Origin: Alphaproteobacteria bacterium
GTDB taxonomy: Bacteria; Pseudomonadota; Alphaproteobacteria; Caulobacterales; Caulobacteraceae
Length of the DNA stretch: 64,000 nt
Direction: 5' to 3'
NCBI GenBank assembly: GCA_018826515.1
Contig: JAHKAM010000034.1
Location: forward strand, 62,001-126,000
Shown: in pieces, positions 53,849 through 63,063 of the stretch
Layout of the letters: each line of letters begins with the position of its first letter
How positions within the stretch are numbered: position 1 is the stretch's first letter
Notes under the pieces: model-generated
What the model saw: only the letters and a program-made list of their open reading frames with translations
Databases searched by the model: none
Told to the model about the DNA's origin: nothing
Position numbers and translations under genes: made by a program

Positions 53849-55243
53849 ATGCGGCTTCTGGTGGTTGGCAGGCTCAGCGGACAGCTGGCGACGGCGGTGA
53901 AGATGGCCATGGCGCACGGCGCCAAGGTCAGCCACGTCGAGCGCGGCGATCAGGCGACGGAACAGCTGCGTCGGGGGCAGGGGGCCGACCTGCTGATGGT
54001 CGACTACCGCATCGACATCGCCGCCCTGATCGCGGCCAACGAGGCCGAGCGGATCCATGTGCCGGTCGTGGCCTGCGGCGTCGACGCCGACGCCAGCGAC
54101 GCCGCCGCCGCCATTCGCGCCGGGGCCAAGGAATTCATCCCGCTGCCCCCGGAAGCGGATCTGATCGCCGCCGTCCTGTCCGCGGTCGCCGACGACGACC
54201 GTCCGCTGATCTCGGCCGATCCGTCGATGAAGGCCGTGGTCATGCTGGCCGACCAGGTCGCGCGCTCCGAGGCCTCCATCCTGATCACCGGCGAAAGCGG
54301 CGTCGGCAAGGAGGTGATGGCCCGCTACCTGCACCTCGGGTCCAAGCGCGCCGAGCGCCCCTTCATCAGCGTCAACTGCGCCGCCATCCCCGACAATCTG
54401 CTGGAATCCGAACTGTTCGGCCACGAAAAGGGGGCCTTCACCGGCGCCATGGCCCGGCGTATCGGCAAGTTCGAGGAGGCTGACGGCGGCACCCTGCTGC
54501 TCGACGAAATCTCGGAGATGGACGTCCGCCTGCAGGCCAAGCTGCTGCGCGCCATCCAGGAGCGGGTCATCGACCGCGTCGGCGGCACCAAGCCGGTGCC
54601 GGTCAATATCCGCATCATCGCCACCTCCAACCGCGACTTGGCCAAGTCGGTGGCCGAGGGCACGTTCCGCGAGGACCTGCTCTACCGCCTGAACGTCGTG
54701 AACCTGCGCCTGCCGGCCCTGCGCGAGCGGCCGGGCGACATCGCCGTCCTGGCCGATCATTTCGTCAAGAAATACGCCGCCGCCAACGGCGTGCCGGTGC
54801 GACCGATCTCGACCGCGGCCCGCCTCGCCCTGGTCTCGCACCGCTGGAACGGCAACGTCCGCGAGCTGGAGAACGCCATGCACCGCGCCGTCCTGCTGGC
54901 GGTCGGGCCCGAGATCGATGTCGAGGCCATCCGCCTGCCCGACGGCCAGCCGCTCAGCGCCGGATCGCACGGCGCCGCCGTCGACGCGGGGGTGGCCGGA
55001 CGCGCCGCCCATGTCGCCGACGCCGTCACCCGGGCCCACGTCGGCCAGACCGTGGCGCAGATGGAGAAGACGCTGATCCTCGACACCCTGTCGCACTGCC
55101 TCGGCAACCGCACCCATGCGGCCAACATCCTCGGCATCTCGATCCGCACCCTGCGCAACAAGCTGAACGAATACGCCGACGAGGGGACCCAGATCATCGC
55201 CCCGCAATCCGGCGTCGCCGCGCCCGGCTACGCGGCCGCCTGA
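53849..55243 (+). CDS. flbD: Sigma-54-dependent flagellar regulator FlbD
   Basis: 464 residues. A receiver-like N-terminus (about 1-110) lacks the acidic pair after the first strand (LLVVGRLSGQ), so classical phosphorylation is doubtful; an Asp remains in MVDYRID. AAA+ domain with GESGVGKE (about 148-155), GAFTGA (about 194-199) for sigma-54 contact, DEISEM and arginine fingers. A C-terminal Fis-type HTH is present (ILGISIRTLRNKLNEY). Controls late flagellar genes. Confidence 0.95.
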   Translation: MRLLVVGRLSGQLATAVKMAMAHGAKVSHVERGDQATEQLRRGQGADLLMVDYRIDIAALIAANEAERIHVPVVACGVDADASDAAAAIRAGAKEFIPLPPEADLIAAVLSAVADDDRPLISADPSMKAVVMLADQVARSEASILITGESGVGKEVMARYLHLGSKRAERPFISVNCAAIPDNLLESELFGHEKGAFTGAMARRIGKFEEADGGTLLLDEISEMDVRLQAKLLRAIQERVIDRVGGTKPVPVNIRIIATSNRDLAKSVAEGTFREDLLYRLNVVNLRLPALRERPGDIAVLADHFVKKYAAANGVPVRPISTAARLALVSHRWNGNVRELENAMHRAVLLAVGPEIDVEAIRLPDGQPLSAGSHGAAVDAGVAGRAAHVADAVTRAHVGQTVAQMEKTLILDTLSHCLGNRTHAANILGISIRTLRNKLNEYADEGTQIIAPQSGVAAPGYAAA

Positions 55244-55245
55244 GC

Positions 55246-56172
55246 ATGACCGTGGGGGCGGACCGCAGAAGCGTCCTGACCGGCCTCGGCGCGCTGGGCG
55301 TCATGGGCTGCTCGCCGCAAGCCGCGCCAGACGTCGGCCCGCGTGAACAGCCGGCGCGGCCTTCGGTCATCGTTCCAAGGGAACCCCTGGACCTGTCGGT
55401 CCTGGAAGCGCGAGCCGGTGGCCGGCTCGGATTCGCCGCCATGGACCTGTCGAACGGGCGGAATCTCAACTGGCGCAGCGATGAGCGCTTTGTCTACTGC
55501 TCGACCTTCAAGATGTACCTCGCCGCCGCCACCCTGTTGCGCGTGCAGGCGGGAGAGGAGCGGCTGGATCGCGCCATCCCGATCACCCGCGCCGACATGG
55601 TCAGCCACGCGCCAACCACCGAACCCGCGGTCGGCGAAACCCTGACCATCGCTGAGCTGATGAAAGGCACGGTCGAGCTGAGCGACAACCCGGCCGCCAA
55701 CATCCTGATCCGCGAGCTGGGCGGCATCGAAGCCCTCCGCGCCTTCTATCGCGGCATCGGCGACGAGAGCACGCGGGTCGACCGTCTCGAGCCCGAAATG
55801 AATCGTCTGGACGGCGACAAGGACACCATCAAACCCGCTCGCTCGGTTCAGAACATCATCCGCCTGCTGGTCTCGGCCGAAACGCCGCTGAACGACTCCT
55901 CGAAGTCGCTGCTCACCCGATGGCTGATCGACACCCCGACGGGTCAGGGACGCCTCAAGGCCGGCGCGCCGGCGAGCTGGACCGTCGCGCACAAGACCGG
56001 CACCGGCGGCTACGGTCCGACCAACGACATCGGGATCCTCTATCCGCCCGAGGGGCGACCGGTCGTCGTCGCCGCCTATTATCACGCGACCGCCGCTTCA
56101 TCGCCTGCCGACAATGACGCCGTCATCGCCGAAGCGACCCGCATGGCCCTGTCCGCCCTCGGCCGCGCATGA
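55246..56172 (+). CDS. Class A beta-lactamase, Tat lipoprotein
   Basis: 308 residues. Class A motifs in order: S86xxK (CSTFKMY), S146DN (ELSDNPAAN), the omega-loop Glu at about 182 (RLEPEMN) and K250TG (HKTGTGG). The N-terminus DRRSVLTGLGALGVMGC combines a twin-arginine signal with a lipobox, so it should be membrane-anchored. It starts 3 bases after flbD and its TGA overlaps the flhA ATG, i.e. it sits inside the flagellar operon. Base usage is host-like, so it is a long-resident chromosomal enzyme. Confidence 0.93.
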   Translation: MTVGADRRSVLTGLGALGVMGCSPQAAPDVGPREQPARPSVIVPREPLDLSVLEARAGGRLGFAAMDLSNGRNLNWRSDERFVYCSTFKMYLAAATLLRVQAGEERLDRAIPITRADMVSHAPTTEPAVGETLTIAELMKGTVELSDNPAANILIRELGGIEALRAFYRGIGDESTRVDRLEPEMNRLDGDKDTIKPARSVQNIIRLLVSAETPLNDSSKSLLTRWLIDTPTGQGRLKAGAPASWTVAHKTGTGGYGPTNDIGILYPPEGRPVVVAAYYHATAASSPADNDAVIAEATRMALSALGRA

Positions 56173-58286
56173 CCGACATTCCCGCCTCGCCCATGATGAA
56201 GGACGGCATGGCCCCGCCGACCGGCCGCGACATGTGGGGCTGGTTCGCGCGCGGCGAGGTCTACATGGCCATGGGGGTGATCGGCGTCATCCTGCTGCTG
56301 ATCCTGCCGATCCCGACCTTCCTCATGGACATGCTGCTGGCGCTGTCGCTCGTGTCCAGCGTGCTGATCCTGATGACCGCGGTGATGATGAAGAAGCCGC
56401 TGGACTTCGCCATCTTCCCGACGGTCCTGCTGGTCTCGACCCTGTTCCGGCTCGGCCTGAACCTGGCCTCCACGCGTCTGGTGCTCAGCCACGGCCACGA
56501 AGGCCCCGGCGGCGCCGGGCAGGTGATCGAGGCCTTCGGCGCCCTGATGATGGGCGGCAGCTTCATCATCGGCATCATCATCTTCGCCATCATCCTGGTG
56601 GTGAATTTCGTCGTCATCACCAAGGGCTCGACCCGCATCGCCGAGGTCAGCGCCCGCTTCACCCTCGACTCCATGCCGGGCAAGCAGATGGCCATCGACG
56701 CCGATCTGTCGTCCGGCCTCGTCGACGAGGAGACCGCCAAGAAGCGCCGCAAGGAGCTGGAGCAGGAATCGACCTTCTTCGGGGCCATGGACGGCGCCTC
56801 GAAATTCGTGCGCGGCGACGCTGTCGCCGGCCTGATCATTGTCTTCATCAATGTCATCGGCGGCATTCTGATCGGCACGGTCCAGCACGGCATGCCGCTG
56901 GGAGACGCCGCCAACTCCTACATCTCGCTGACCATCGGCGACGGTCTGGTGACCCAGGTGCCCGCCATCGTCATCTCCATCGCCGCCGGCTTCCTGGTGT
57001 CCAAGGCCGGGGTCGAGGGCTCGGCGGACAAGGCGCTGGTCGCCCAGCTGGCCACCAATCCGGTCAGCCTGGGCGTGGTTTCCGGGGCCGCCGGACTGAT
57101 CGGCCTGATCCCCGGCATGCCGCTGCTGCCGTTCGCGGCCCTCGCCATCGGCACGGGCTTCATGGCCTGGCGGCTGGGCCGGGAGAGACTCAAGCCCAAA
57201 CCCACCGAGGCCGAGATGGCGGCCACCGCCACCGGCCCGAAGGAGGACGTCGAGGAACCGATCGGCACCGCCCTGACCATCGACGAGGTCAAGATCGAGC
57301 TGGGCTATTCCCTGCTGTCCCTGATCAACGATCTGGAGGGCCGTCGCCTGACCGACCAGGTCCGCGCCCTGCGCCGCTCGCTGGCCCAGGAGTACGGCTT
57401 CGTCATGCCGTCGGTGCGCATCCTCGACAACATGCGCCTCGGCACCCAGGGCTACGCCATCCGCATCAAGGAGATGGAGGCCGGGCAGGGCGAGGTCCGC
57501 CTCGGCTCCCTGATGGCCATGGACCCCGCCGGTCGCCAGGTCGAACTGCCGGGCGAGCATACGAAAGAGCCCGCCTTCGGTCTGCCCGCCACCTGGATTG
57601 ACGAAAGCCTGCGCGAGGAAGCGACCTTCCGCGGCTACACCATCGTCGACCCCTCGACGGTGCTGACCACCCACCTCACCGAAATCCTCAAGGAGAACAT
57701 GGCCGACCTGCTCTCCTATGCCGAGGTTCAGAAGCTGCTGAAGGAGCTGGGGACCGAGGAGAAGAAGCTGGTCGACGAACTGATCCCCTCGGTCGTCACC
57801 GTCACCACCCTGCAGCGCGTGCTCCAGACCCTGCTGCGCGAGAAGGTCTCGATCCGCGACCTCGGCGCCATCCTGGAAGGTCTGGCCGAGGCGGCGCCGC
57901 ACACCAGCTCCGTCACCACCCTGGTCGAACACGTCCGCGGTCGCCTGGCCCGCCAGCTGTGCTGGCAGCACAAGGGCGAGGACGGCGCCCTGCCGATCGT
58001 CACCCTGTCGCCGGAATGGGAAGCCGCCTTCGCCGAAGCCCTGGTCGGTCAGGGCGAGGACCGGCAGCTGGCCATGGCCCCCTCGCGCCTGCAGGACTTC
58101 ATCCGCGCCGTGCGCGACGTGTTCGAGCGCGCCGCCATGGCCGGCGAAACCGCCGTCCTGCTGACCGGCCCGCAGATCCGGCCCTATGTCCGCTCCATCA
58201 TCGAACGCTTCCGCGGGCAGACGGTGGTCATGAGCCAGAACGAGGTCCACCCCCGCGCCCGCCTGCGGACGATCGGAACGGTGTGA
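56169..58286 (+). CDS. flhA: Flagellar type III export protein FlhA
   Basis: 705 residues. Eight N-terminal helices, the FHIPEP region (TVLLVSTLFRLGLNLASTRL, FTLDSMPGKQMAIDADLSSG), and the large cytosolic domain of the nonameric export ring ending in MSQNEVHPRARLRTIGTV. Last gene of the fliF operon, translationally coupled to the beta-lactamase gene. Confidence 0.97.
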   Translation: MTDIPASPMMKDGMAPPTGRDMWGWFARGEVYMAMGVIGVILLLILPIPTFLMDMLLALSLVSSVLILMTAVMMKKPLDFAIFPTVLLVSTLFRLGLNLASTRLVLSHGHEGPGGAGQVIEAFGALMMGGSFIIGIIIFAIILVVNFVVITKGSTRIAEVSARFTLDSMPGKQMAIDADLSSGLVDEETAKKRRKELEQESTFFGAMDGASKFVRGDAVAGLIIVFINVIGGILIGTVQHGMPLGDAANSYISLTIGDGLVTQVPAIVISIAAGFLVSKAGVEGSADKALVAQLATNPVSLGVVSGAAGLIGLIPGMPLLPFAALAIGTGFMAWRLGRERLKPKPTEAEMAATATGPKEDVEEPIGTALTIDEVKIELGYSLLSLINDLEGRRLTDQVRALRRSLAQEYGFVMPSVRILDNMRLGTQGYAIRIKEMEAGQGEVRLGSLMAMDPAGRQVELPGEHTKEPAFGLPATWIDESLREEATFRGYTIVDPSTVLTTHLTEILKENMADLLSYAEVQKLLKELGTEEKKLVDELIPSVVTVTTLQRVLQTLLREKVSIRDLGAILEGLAEAAPHTSSVTTLVEHVRGRLARQLCWQHKGEDGALPIVTLSPEWEAAFAEALVGQGEDRQLAMAPSRLQDFIRAVRDVFERAAMAGETAVLLTGPQIRPYVRSIIERFRGQTVVMSQNEVHPRARLRTIGTV

Positions 58287-58427
58287 AGTCTCCTCCCCGT
58301 TCGCCGCTTGCGAATGGGGAGGGGGACCATGCGAAGCATGGTGGAGGGGTGTCCGCCGCATACTCTCCGTCACGGCGCGAAGCCGCGCCGCGCCACCTCC
58401 CCATCGCTACGCGACCGGGAGGAGACT
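58287..58427. repeat. Palindromic intergenic element after flhA
   Basis: Outer inverted repeat AGTCTCCTCCC (58287-58297) with GGGAGGAGACT (58417-58427). Inside are CCTCCCCGTTCGC facing GCGAATGGGGAGG with one G-T pair and a perfect ACCATGC-GAA-GCATGGT hairpin. It begins one base after the flhA stop and reaches the end of the convergent gene, so it may double as terminator. Confidence 0.65.
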
Positions 58428-59136
58428 ACTGGACCTCCGTCCACCCTCCGGCCGAGGCCGCGCGGGCCGCGTCGTTCACGGGTCGGGCGACCAGTCCGGA
58501 CTGGGTGATCCAGACCTCGTATTTCGCGCCGTCGGCCATCGGCATATAGGCGCCGCCGCCGTACAGGGTGTCGACCGGATCGACATATTTCCGGTATTTC
58601 CGCGCCGCGTCCCAGGCGCTGATCCGCCACGGCAGCCACTCCGGCCCGGCGTCGCCGCCGACCAGGGGATGCACGCTGCGCGTCGCGTTGATTTCCTGCT
58701 GGACCGATTGGTAACGGCCGGACAGCCGGTCCAGACGGTACTGGGCGTCGAGGCCCAGCACATTGGCCCAGGGCTTCCATTTCAGCACCTGCGCCTCGAC
58801 GCGCCATTCGTCGCCGTGCAGGGGATACAGGTTGCTGACGCCCGGTGCGTTCTCGCCCTGGCCGGGCTGCATCACCGTGGCCTCGAAATACTGCGGTCCC
58901 AGTTGCCGGGTCTCGATCGTCGCCACCGGGCGCTCGTAGGTCAGGCGGCCATAGGTCTGGACGTCAAGCGCCAGAAGGGCCGCGATCATGGCCGCGGCCA
59001 TGAAGCCTGCGCCGCCGGCGCCGACCAGCAGGCCGCTGAAGAATCGCCCTCGAAACAGGGCGGCCAGTCCGCGGATCAACAGTACGACGCCGACCAGGCC
59101 CACGATCGCCGGAACGATCCACCACCACCATACCAT
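58426..59136 (-). CDS. Membrane protein of unknown function
   Basis: 236 residues from MVWWWW (GGGAG before the ATG). Two N-terminal helices (WIVPAIVGLVGVVLLIRGL, FMAAAMIAALLAL) and a C-terminal soluble domain with YPLHGDEWRVEAQVLKWKPW, LGLDAQYRLDRLSGRY and MADGAKYEVWITQSGLVARP. I recall similar proteins carrying efflux-pump labels, but no transporter feature supports that. Confidence 0.65.
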   Translation of the reverse strand: MVWWWWIVPAIVGLVGVVLLIRGLAALFRGRFFSGLLVGAGGAGFMAAAMIAALLALDVQTYGRLTYERPVATIETRQLGPQYFEATVMQPGQGENAPGVSNLYPLHGDEWRVEAQVLKWKPWANVLGLDAQYRLDRLSGRYQSVQQEINATRSVHPLVGGDAGPEWLPWRISAWDAARKYRKYVDPVDTLYGGGAYMPMADGAKYEVWITQSGLVARPVNDAARAASAGGWTEVQ

Positions 59137-59252
59137 GTCGCACTCCCCCAACCCGTCGGGACCCTACCTTTACCCTAAAACCGCCGAACGGCGAGGGTTT
59201 CCCCTGTCGCGCGACTGGACAGGGCGAAACGCCCCGCTAATGCTCGCGTACG

Positions 59253-60785
59253 ATGAAACTGGCCCTCCGCCCCCTGCTTTCGGATTTCGCCCGGTTCGTC
59301 CGGACGCCGACGCTCGGGCGCCGTGTGGCCGGGATGCTGGCGCTCGCCCTCATCCTCATGCTGGCGCTCAACCTGGCGGTCTTCGTCCTGATCCAGCGCA
59401 CCTCCGACTTCAACGACCGCGTTGAACAGGCCCAGCAGACCCGTCTGCTCTCGCGCGAAATCCTGACCCGGCTGGTCGACGCCGAGACCGGACAGCGCGG
59501 TTTCCTGCTGACCGCCCGGCCGGAATACCTCTCGATCCATGACGAGGCGATGCGCGAACTGCCGGACCTGTTCCAGGAACTGGAGGGCCTCACCCTCGGC
59601 GACTCCGACCTCGGACCGCGGATCGAGCGACTTGCAGAGCTGTCCGACGAACGCACGACGGTGATGCAGCAAAGCATCTCCCTGGCCCGCACGGGCCGCA
59701 TCGGCGAAGCCGTCTCCATCGTCCGCAGCGACCAGGGCAAGGCGCTGATGGACGCCATGCGGGTCGAAATCGCCGCCATCGACGAAATCCAGACCACCCG
59801 GCTGCAGTTCCAGACCCGACAGTCGGAATGGGCCGGCAATATCACCGTCCTCGCCAACGCGCTCGGCGCCATCATGATCCTGCTGCTGGGCGGGGCGAGC
59901 GCCTGGTTGATCCGGCGCTACATCATCGAGATCCAGGCCGCCCGCGACGCGCTCGACCGCATGAACGCCGGCCTCGAGAACAAGGTGCGCGAGCGGACCG
60001 CCGAACTGACCCGGGCGAACGAGGAGATCCAGCGCTTCGCCTATATCGTCAGCCACGACCTGCGGGCGCCGCTCGTCAATGTCATGGGCTACACCGCCGA
60101 GCTCGAGCAGGCCGGGCGGATCATCGACAAGCAGATGACGGCGGTCGAGACCAAGGCCCCCAAGCTGGTCGAACAGGACGCCCTGACCGCGGTGCGCGAT
60201 GACGTGCCCGAGGCCATCGGCTTCATCCGCGCCTCGACCGAAAAGATGGACCGGCTGATCAACGCCATCCTCAAACTGTCGCGGGAAGGCCGGCGCAATC
60301 TCGTCCCCGAAGAGCTCGACATGACGACGATGGTCCGGAACATCGCCGACAGCGTCCGCCACCAGACCCAGGCCTCGGGGGCCGAGATCGTGGTGGAACC
60401 CCTGCCGCGTCTGGACAGCGACCGCCTGTCGGTCGAACAGATCATCGGCAATCTGATCGACAACGCCGTCAAATATCTCGACCCGGCGCGGCCCGGCCGC
60501 ATCATCGTGACCGGCGAGACGGCGCCGGGCGGCTGGATCGTCTATCGCATCGCCGACAACGGCCGCGGCATCACCGCCCGCGACCACGAGCGGATCTTCG
60601 AGCTCTTCCGCCGCGCGGGCAAGCAGGACCGGCCCGGCGAAGGCCTTGGCCTCGCCTTTGTGCGCAACAGTGTTCGCCGTCTGGGCGGCGACATCGCCGT
60701 GGAGTCAGAGCTTGGTAAGGGCTCGACATTTATCCTCAAATTCCCCACACGCCTGATCCTCCCGGACGCCGGAGATTATGTATGA
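59253..60785 (+). CDS. Sensor histidine kinase with CHASE3-like domain
   Basis: 510 residues. Two helices (about 28-50 and 205-225) flank a periplasmic CHASE3-like helical domain (RLVDAETGQRGFLLTARPEY). H-box FAYIVSHDLRAPLVN, N-box NLIDNAVKYLDPARP, DNGRGI and GEGLGLAFV complete an active kinase. Bacteriophytochrome-like HisKA type. It overlaps the next gene as ATGA and so pairs with that response regulator. Confidence 0.92.
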   Translation: MKLALRPLLSDFARFVRTPTLGRRVAGMLALALILMLALNLAVFVLIQRTSDFNDRVEQAQQTRLLSREILTRLVDAETGQRGFLLTARPEYLSIHDEAMRELPDLFQELEGLTLGDSDLGPRIERLAELSDERTTVMQQSISLARTGRIGEAVSIVRSDQGKALMDAMRVEIAAIDEIQTTRLQFQTRQSEWAGNITVLANALGAIMILLLGGASAWLIRRYIIEIQAARDALDRMNAGLENKVRERTAELTRANEEIQRFAYIVSHDLRAPLVNVMGYTAELEQAGRIIDKQMTAVETKAPKLVEQDALTAVRDDVPEAIGFIRASTEKMDRLINAILKLSREGRRNLVPEELDMTTMVRNIADSVRHQTQASGAEIVVEPLPRLDSDRLSVEQIIGNLIDNAVKYLDPARPGRIIVTGETAPGGWIVYRIADNGRGITARDHERIFELFRRAGKQDRPGEGLGLAFVRNSVRRLGGDIAVESELGKGSTFILKFPTRLILPDAGDYV

Positions 60786-61207
60786 GCCATGCCGTCAAGA
60801 TCGTGATGGTCGAGGATGACCTCGGCCACGCCAAGCTGATCGAAAAGAACATCCGCCGCGCCAACATCTCCAACGAGATCGCGCATTTCGCGGATGGCGG
60901 TTCGGCCATGGACTATCTGTTCAGCGAGGAAGTGCGCCTCAACGGGCCGATGCTGATCCTGCTGGACCTCAATCTGCCGGACATGTCGGGCACCGACATC
61001 CTGGTCCGCGTCAAGGCCGACGAACGACTCCGTCGCGCCCCGGTGGTGATCCTGACCACCACCGACGACAAGCAGGAAATCCAGCGCTGCTATGACCTCG
61101 GCTGCAACGTCTACATCACCAAGCCGGTCGACTATGAAAGCTTCGCGAGCGCCATCCGCCAGCTGGGGCTGTTCCTTTCCGTCATGCAGGCCCCGGACAT
61201 CGAGTGA
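60782..61207 (+). CDS. Single-domain response regulator
   Basis: 141 residues, receiver only. [15 protein letters not shown] gives the acidic pair, [13 protein letters not shown] the phospho-Asp, and NVYITKP the Lys. It resembles the Rcp1 type that works with phytochrome-like kinases. Overlaps both neighbours, so the three genes form one signalling module. Confidence 0.93.
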   Translation: MSHAVKIVMVEDDLGHAKLIEKNIRRANISNEIAHFADGGSAMDYLFSEEVRLNGPMLILLDLNLPDMSGTDILVRVKADERLRRAPVVILTTTDDKQEIQRCYDLGCNVYITKPVDYESFASAIRQLGLFLSVMQAPDIE

Positions 61208-62262
61208 GCGAAGCAACGAGGCCCGAAGGCGACGTCATTCGCCTGCTCTACATCGACGATGACCGCGGTCTCTCGCGGCTGGTCGAGAAGGAGCTGGGGC
61301 GGCACGGCTACGCCGTCACCTGCGTGCCCGACGGCGACGCCGGCCTCGACGCCCTGGTCGCCCGGTCGGAGGATTTCGACGTCGTCGCCCTCGACCACTA
61401 CATGCCCGGCCGGGAGGGGCTCGACGTCCTGCCCGAGATCATCGCCCTGCCGAACCCGCCGCCGGTGGTCTATGTCACCGGGGCCCAGGAAGGCCGCATC
61501 GCCGTCGCCGCCCTGCGCGCCGGCGCCGCCGACTATGTCATCAAGGACGTCTCCGAGGATTTCACCGCCCTGTTGCGCAACGCGCTTGAGGAGGCCGTCT
61601 CCCGCCGTCGCCTGCAGCGCGAGAACGATGAGGCCCAGGAGCAGGTCCGCATCGCCCGCGACCGCGCCGAGGCCATGCTGCGCGAGGTCAACCACCGCGT
61701 CGGCAACTCCCTGCAGCTGGTCTCCAGCTTCATGTCGCTGCAGCTGCGCTACCTCGTCGACGAGGGCGCCCGCGCCGCTCTGAAGGAGTCCCAGGCCCGG
61801 ATCGAGGCCGTGGCCCACGTTCACCGCCGGCTCTACACCTCGGGCGATATGTCCTCCGTGGCCATGGACGAATACCTCGAGGGTCTGATCGGCGAGCTGA
61901 CCCAGTCCCTGTGTCCGGACAAGGACGGCTGCTCCATTCACCTCGAGGCCACGCCCATGCGGGTCTCGACCGACCAGGCCGTGTCGCTCGGCGTCGTCGT
62001 CACCGAACTGGTCACCAATGCTGTCAAATACGCCTATGAACCGGGCAATCCGGGGCAGATCCGCGTCAGCCTCGGCGAAGGGCCCAACGGGCGCGCCATC
62101 CTGACCGTCGAGGACGACGGCCCCGGCATGGGCGACGGTTCGGTCAAGGGCACCGGCCTGGGCGGCAAGATCATCTCGGCCATGGCCTCGGGCCTGCGTT
62201 CGGCGGTCGAGTTCGACAAGGCCCACAAGGGCGTCCGCGCCCGCCTGTCCTTCGACCTCTGA
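61204..62262 (+). CDS. Response regulator fused to HisKA_2-type histidine kinase
   Basis: 352 residues. Receiver (about 1-125; [30 protein letters not shown]) followed by a HisKA_2/HWE-like kinase: [20 protein letters not shown] with the phospho-His, and [35 protein letters not shown] start overlaps the preceding stop. Phosphate may flow from the first kinase into this one; in alphaproteobacteria such kinases often feed PhyR-type stress signalling. Confidence 0.9.
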   Translation: MSEATRPEGDVIRLLYIDDDRGLSRLVEKELGRHGYAVTCVPDGDAGLDALVARSEDFDVVALDHYMPGREGLDVLPEIIALPNPPPVVYVTGAQEGRIAVAALRAGAADYVIKDVSEDFTALLRNALEEAVSRRRLQRENDEAQEQVRIARDRAEAMLREVNHRVGNSLQLVSSFMSLQLRYLVDEGARAALKESQARIEAVAHVHRRLYTSGDMSSVAMDEYLEGLIGELTQSLCPDKDGCSIHLEATPMRVSTDQAVSLGVVVTELVTNAVKYAYEPGNPGQIRVSLGEGPNGRAILTVEDDGPGMGDGSVKGTGLGGKIISAMASGLRSAVEFDKAHKGVRARLSFDL

Positions 62263-62264
62263 CG

Positions 62265-62717
62265 ATGTCGCCGCCGCTCCAGTTCGGATCCCCCGCGCCC
62301 GGCCTTGACTACCGGCTGCGCCCCACCGCCTTCGGCCTGGTGGTGCAGGACGGCGGGCTCGCCTGCGTCCGCGTCGATCGCGGCGAAGGCAGCTATTTCG
62401 ATCTCCCCGGCGGCGCCCTCGACGGCGACGAGACCGAGGACCAGGCCCTCGTGCGCGAGTTCCTCGAGGAAACCGGCATGACGGTGCGCCCGATCGTCCG
62501 GATCGCCGAAGCCGCCCAGTATTTCCGCAAATCCGACGGCGCGCCGATCAACAACACGGGCGGCTTCTGGATTGCCGAACATTGCGCCGTCGATCCCGCG
62601 GCCAAGATCGAGGCCGACCATGAGCTGGTCTGGCTCGACCCGCGGGAAGCCCTGGCGCATCTGCGGCACGACGCCCACGCCTGGGCGGTCGCCGCCTGGC
62701 TGCGGCGCCGCCTCTAG
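62265..62717 (+). CDS. Nudix hydrolase
   Basis: 150 residues. Nudix box GGALDGDETEDQALVREFLE followed by ETGM fits G-x5-E-x7-R-E-x2-E-E-x-G, binding Mg2+ for hydrolysis of nucleoside diphosphate derivatives. Substrate unknown. Two bases after the kinase gene, possibly the same transcript. Confidence 0.88.
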   Translation: MSPPLQFGSPAPGLDYRLRPTAFGLVVQDGGLACVRVDRGEGSYFDLPGGALDGDETEDQALVREFLEETGMTVRPIVRIAEAAQYFRKSDGAPINNTGGFWIAEHCAVDPAAKIEADHELVWLDPREALAHLRHDAHAWAVAAWLRRRL

Positions 62718-62823
62718 GGGCGGACCGGCGCCATTGACGCAGGGGTGGAACGCCGTCGTCCCTAACCCGTTGTTCTTGCACAAGGCGCCGCGCCCCGGCG
62801 GCGTCCAGACCAAGGATAGTTTC

Positions 62824-63006
62824 ATGGCTGATCATGATCGAGTTGAAGGCGCCGCCAAGAACCTGGGCGGCAAGGCCAAGGAAGCCGCCGGCAATGTGAC
62901 CGGCGACGAAAAACTCAAGGCCGAAGGCCGCGCCGACCAGGTCGAGGGCAAGGTCCAGAACGCCGTCGGCGGCATGAAGGACACCCTGCGCGGCGACCAG
63001 CACTAG
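62824..63006 (+). CDS. CsbD family stress protein
   Basis: 60 residues. MADHDRVEGAAKNLGGKAKE, then AAGNVTGDEKLKAEGRADQV and EGKVQNAVGG: the CsbD repeat of small hydrophilic proteins induced by general stress. Followed by a strong terminator, so monocistronic. Confidence 0.92.
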   Translation: MADHDRVEGAAKNLGGKAKEAAGNVTGDEKLKAEGRADQVEGKVQNAVGGMKDTLRGDQH

Positions 63007-63027
63007 GCTTTCCGTCCCGACGAAATG

Positions 63028-63060
63028 ACGCCGCGCCCGGACCCCGGGCGCGGCGTTTTC
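63028..63060. terminator. Rho-independent terminator after the CsbD gene
   Basis: A 13-bp perfect stem ACGCCGCGCCCGG-ACC-CCGGGCGCGGCGT ending in TTTT on the plus strand. It faces the 3' end of the convergent hypothetical gene. Confidence 0.88.
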
Positions 63061-63063
63061 GTG

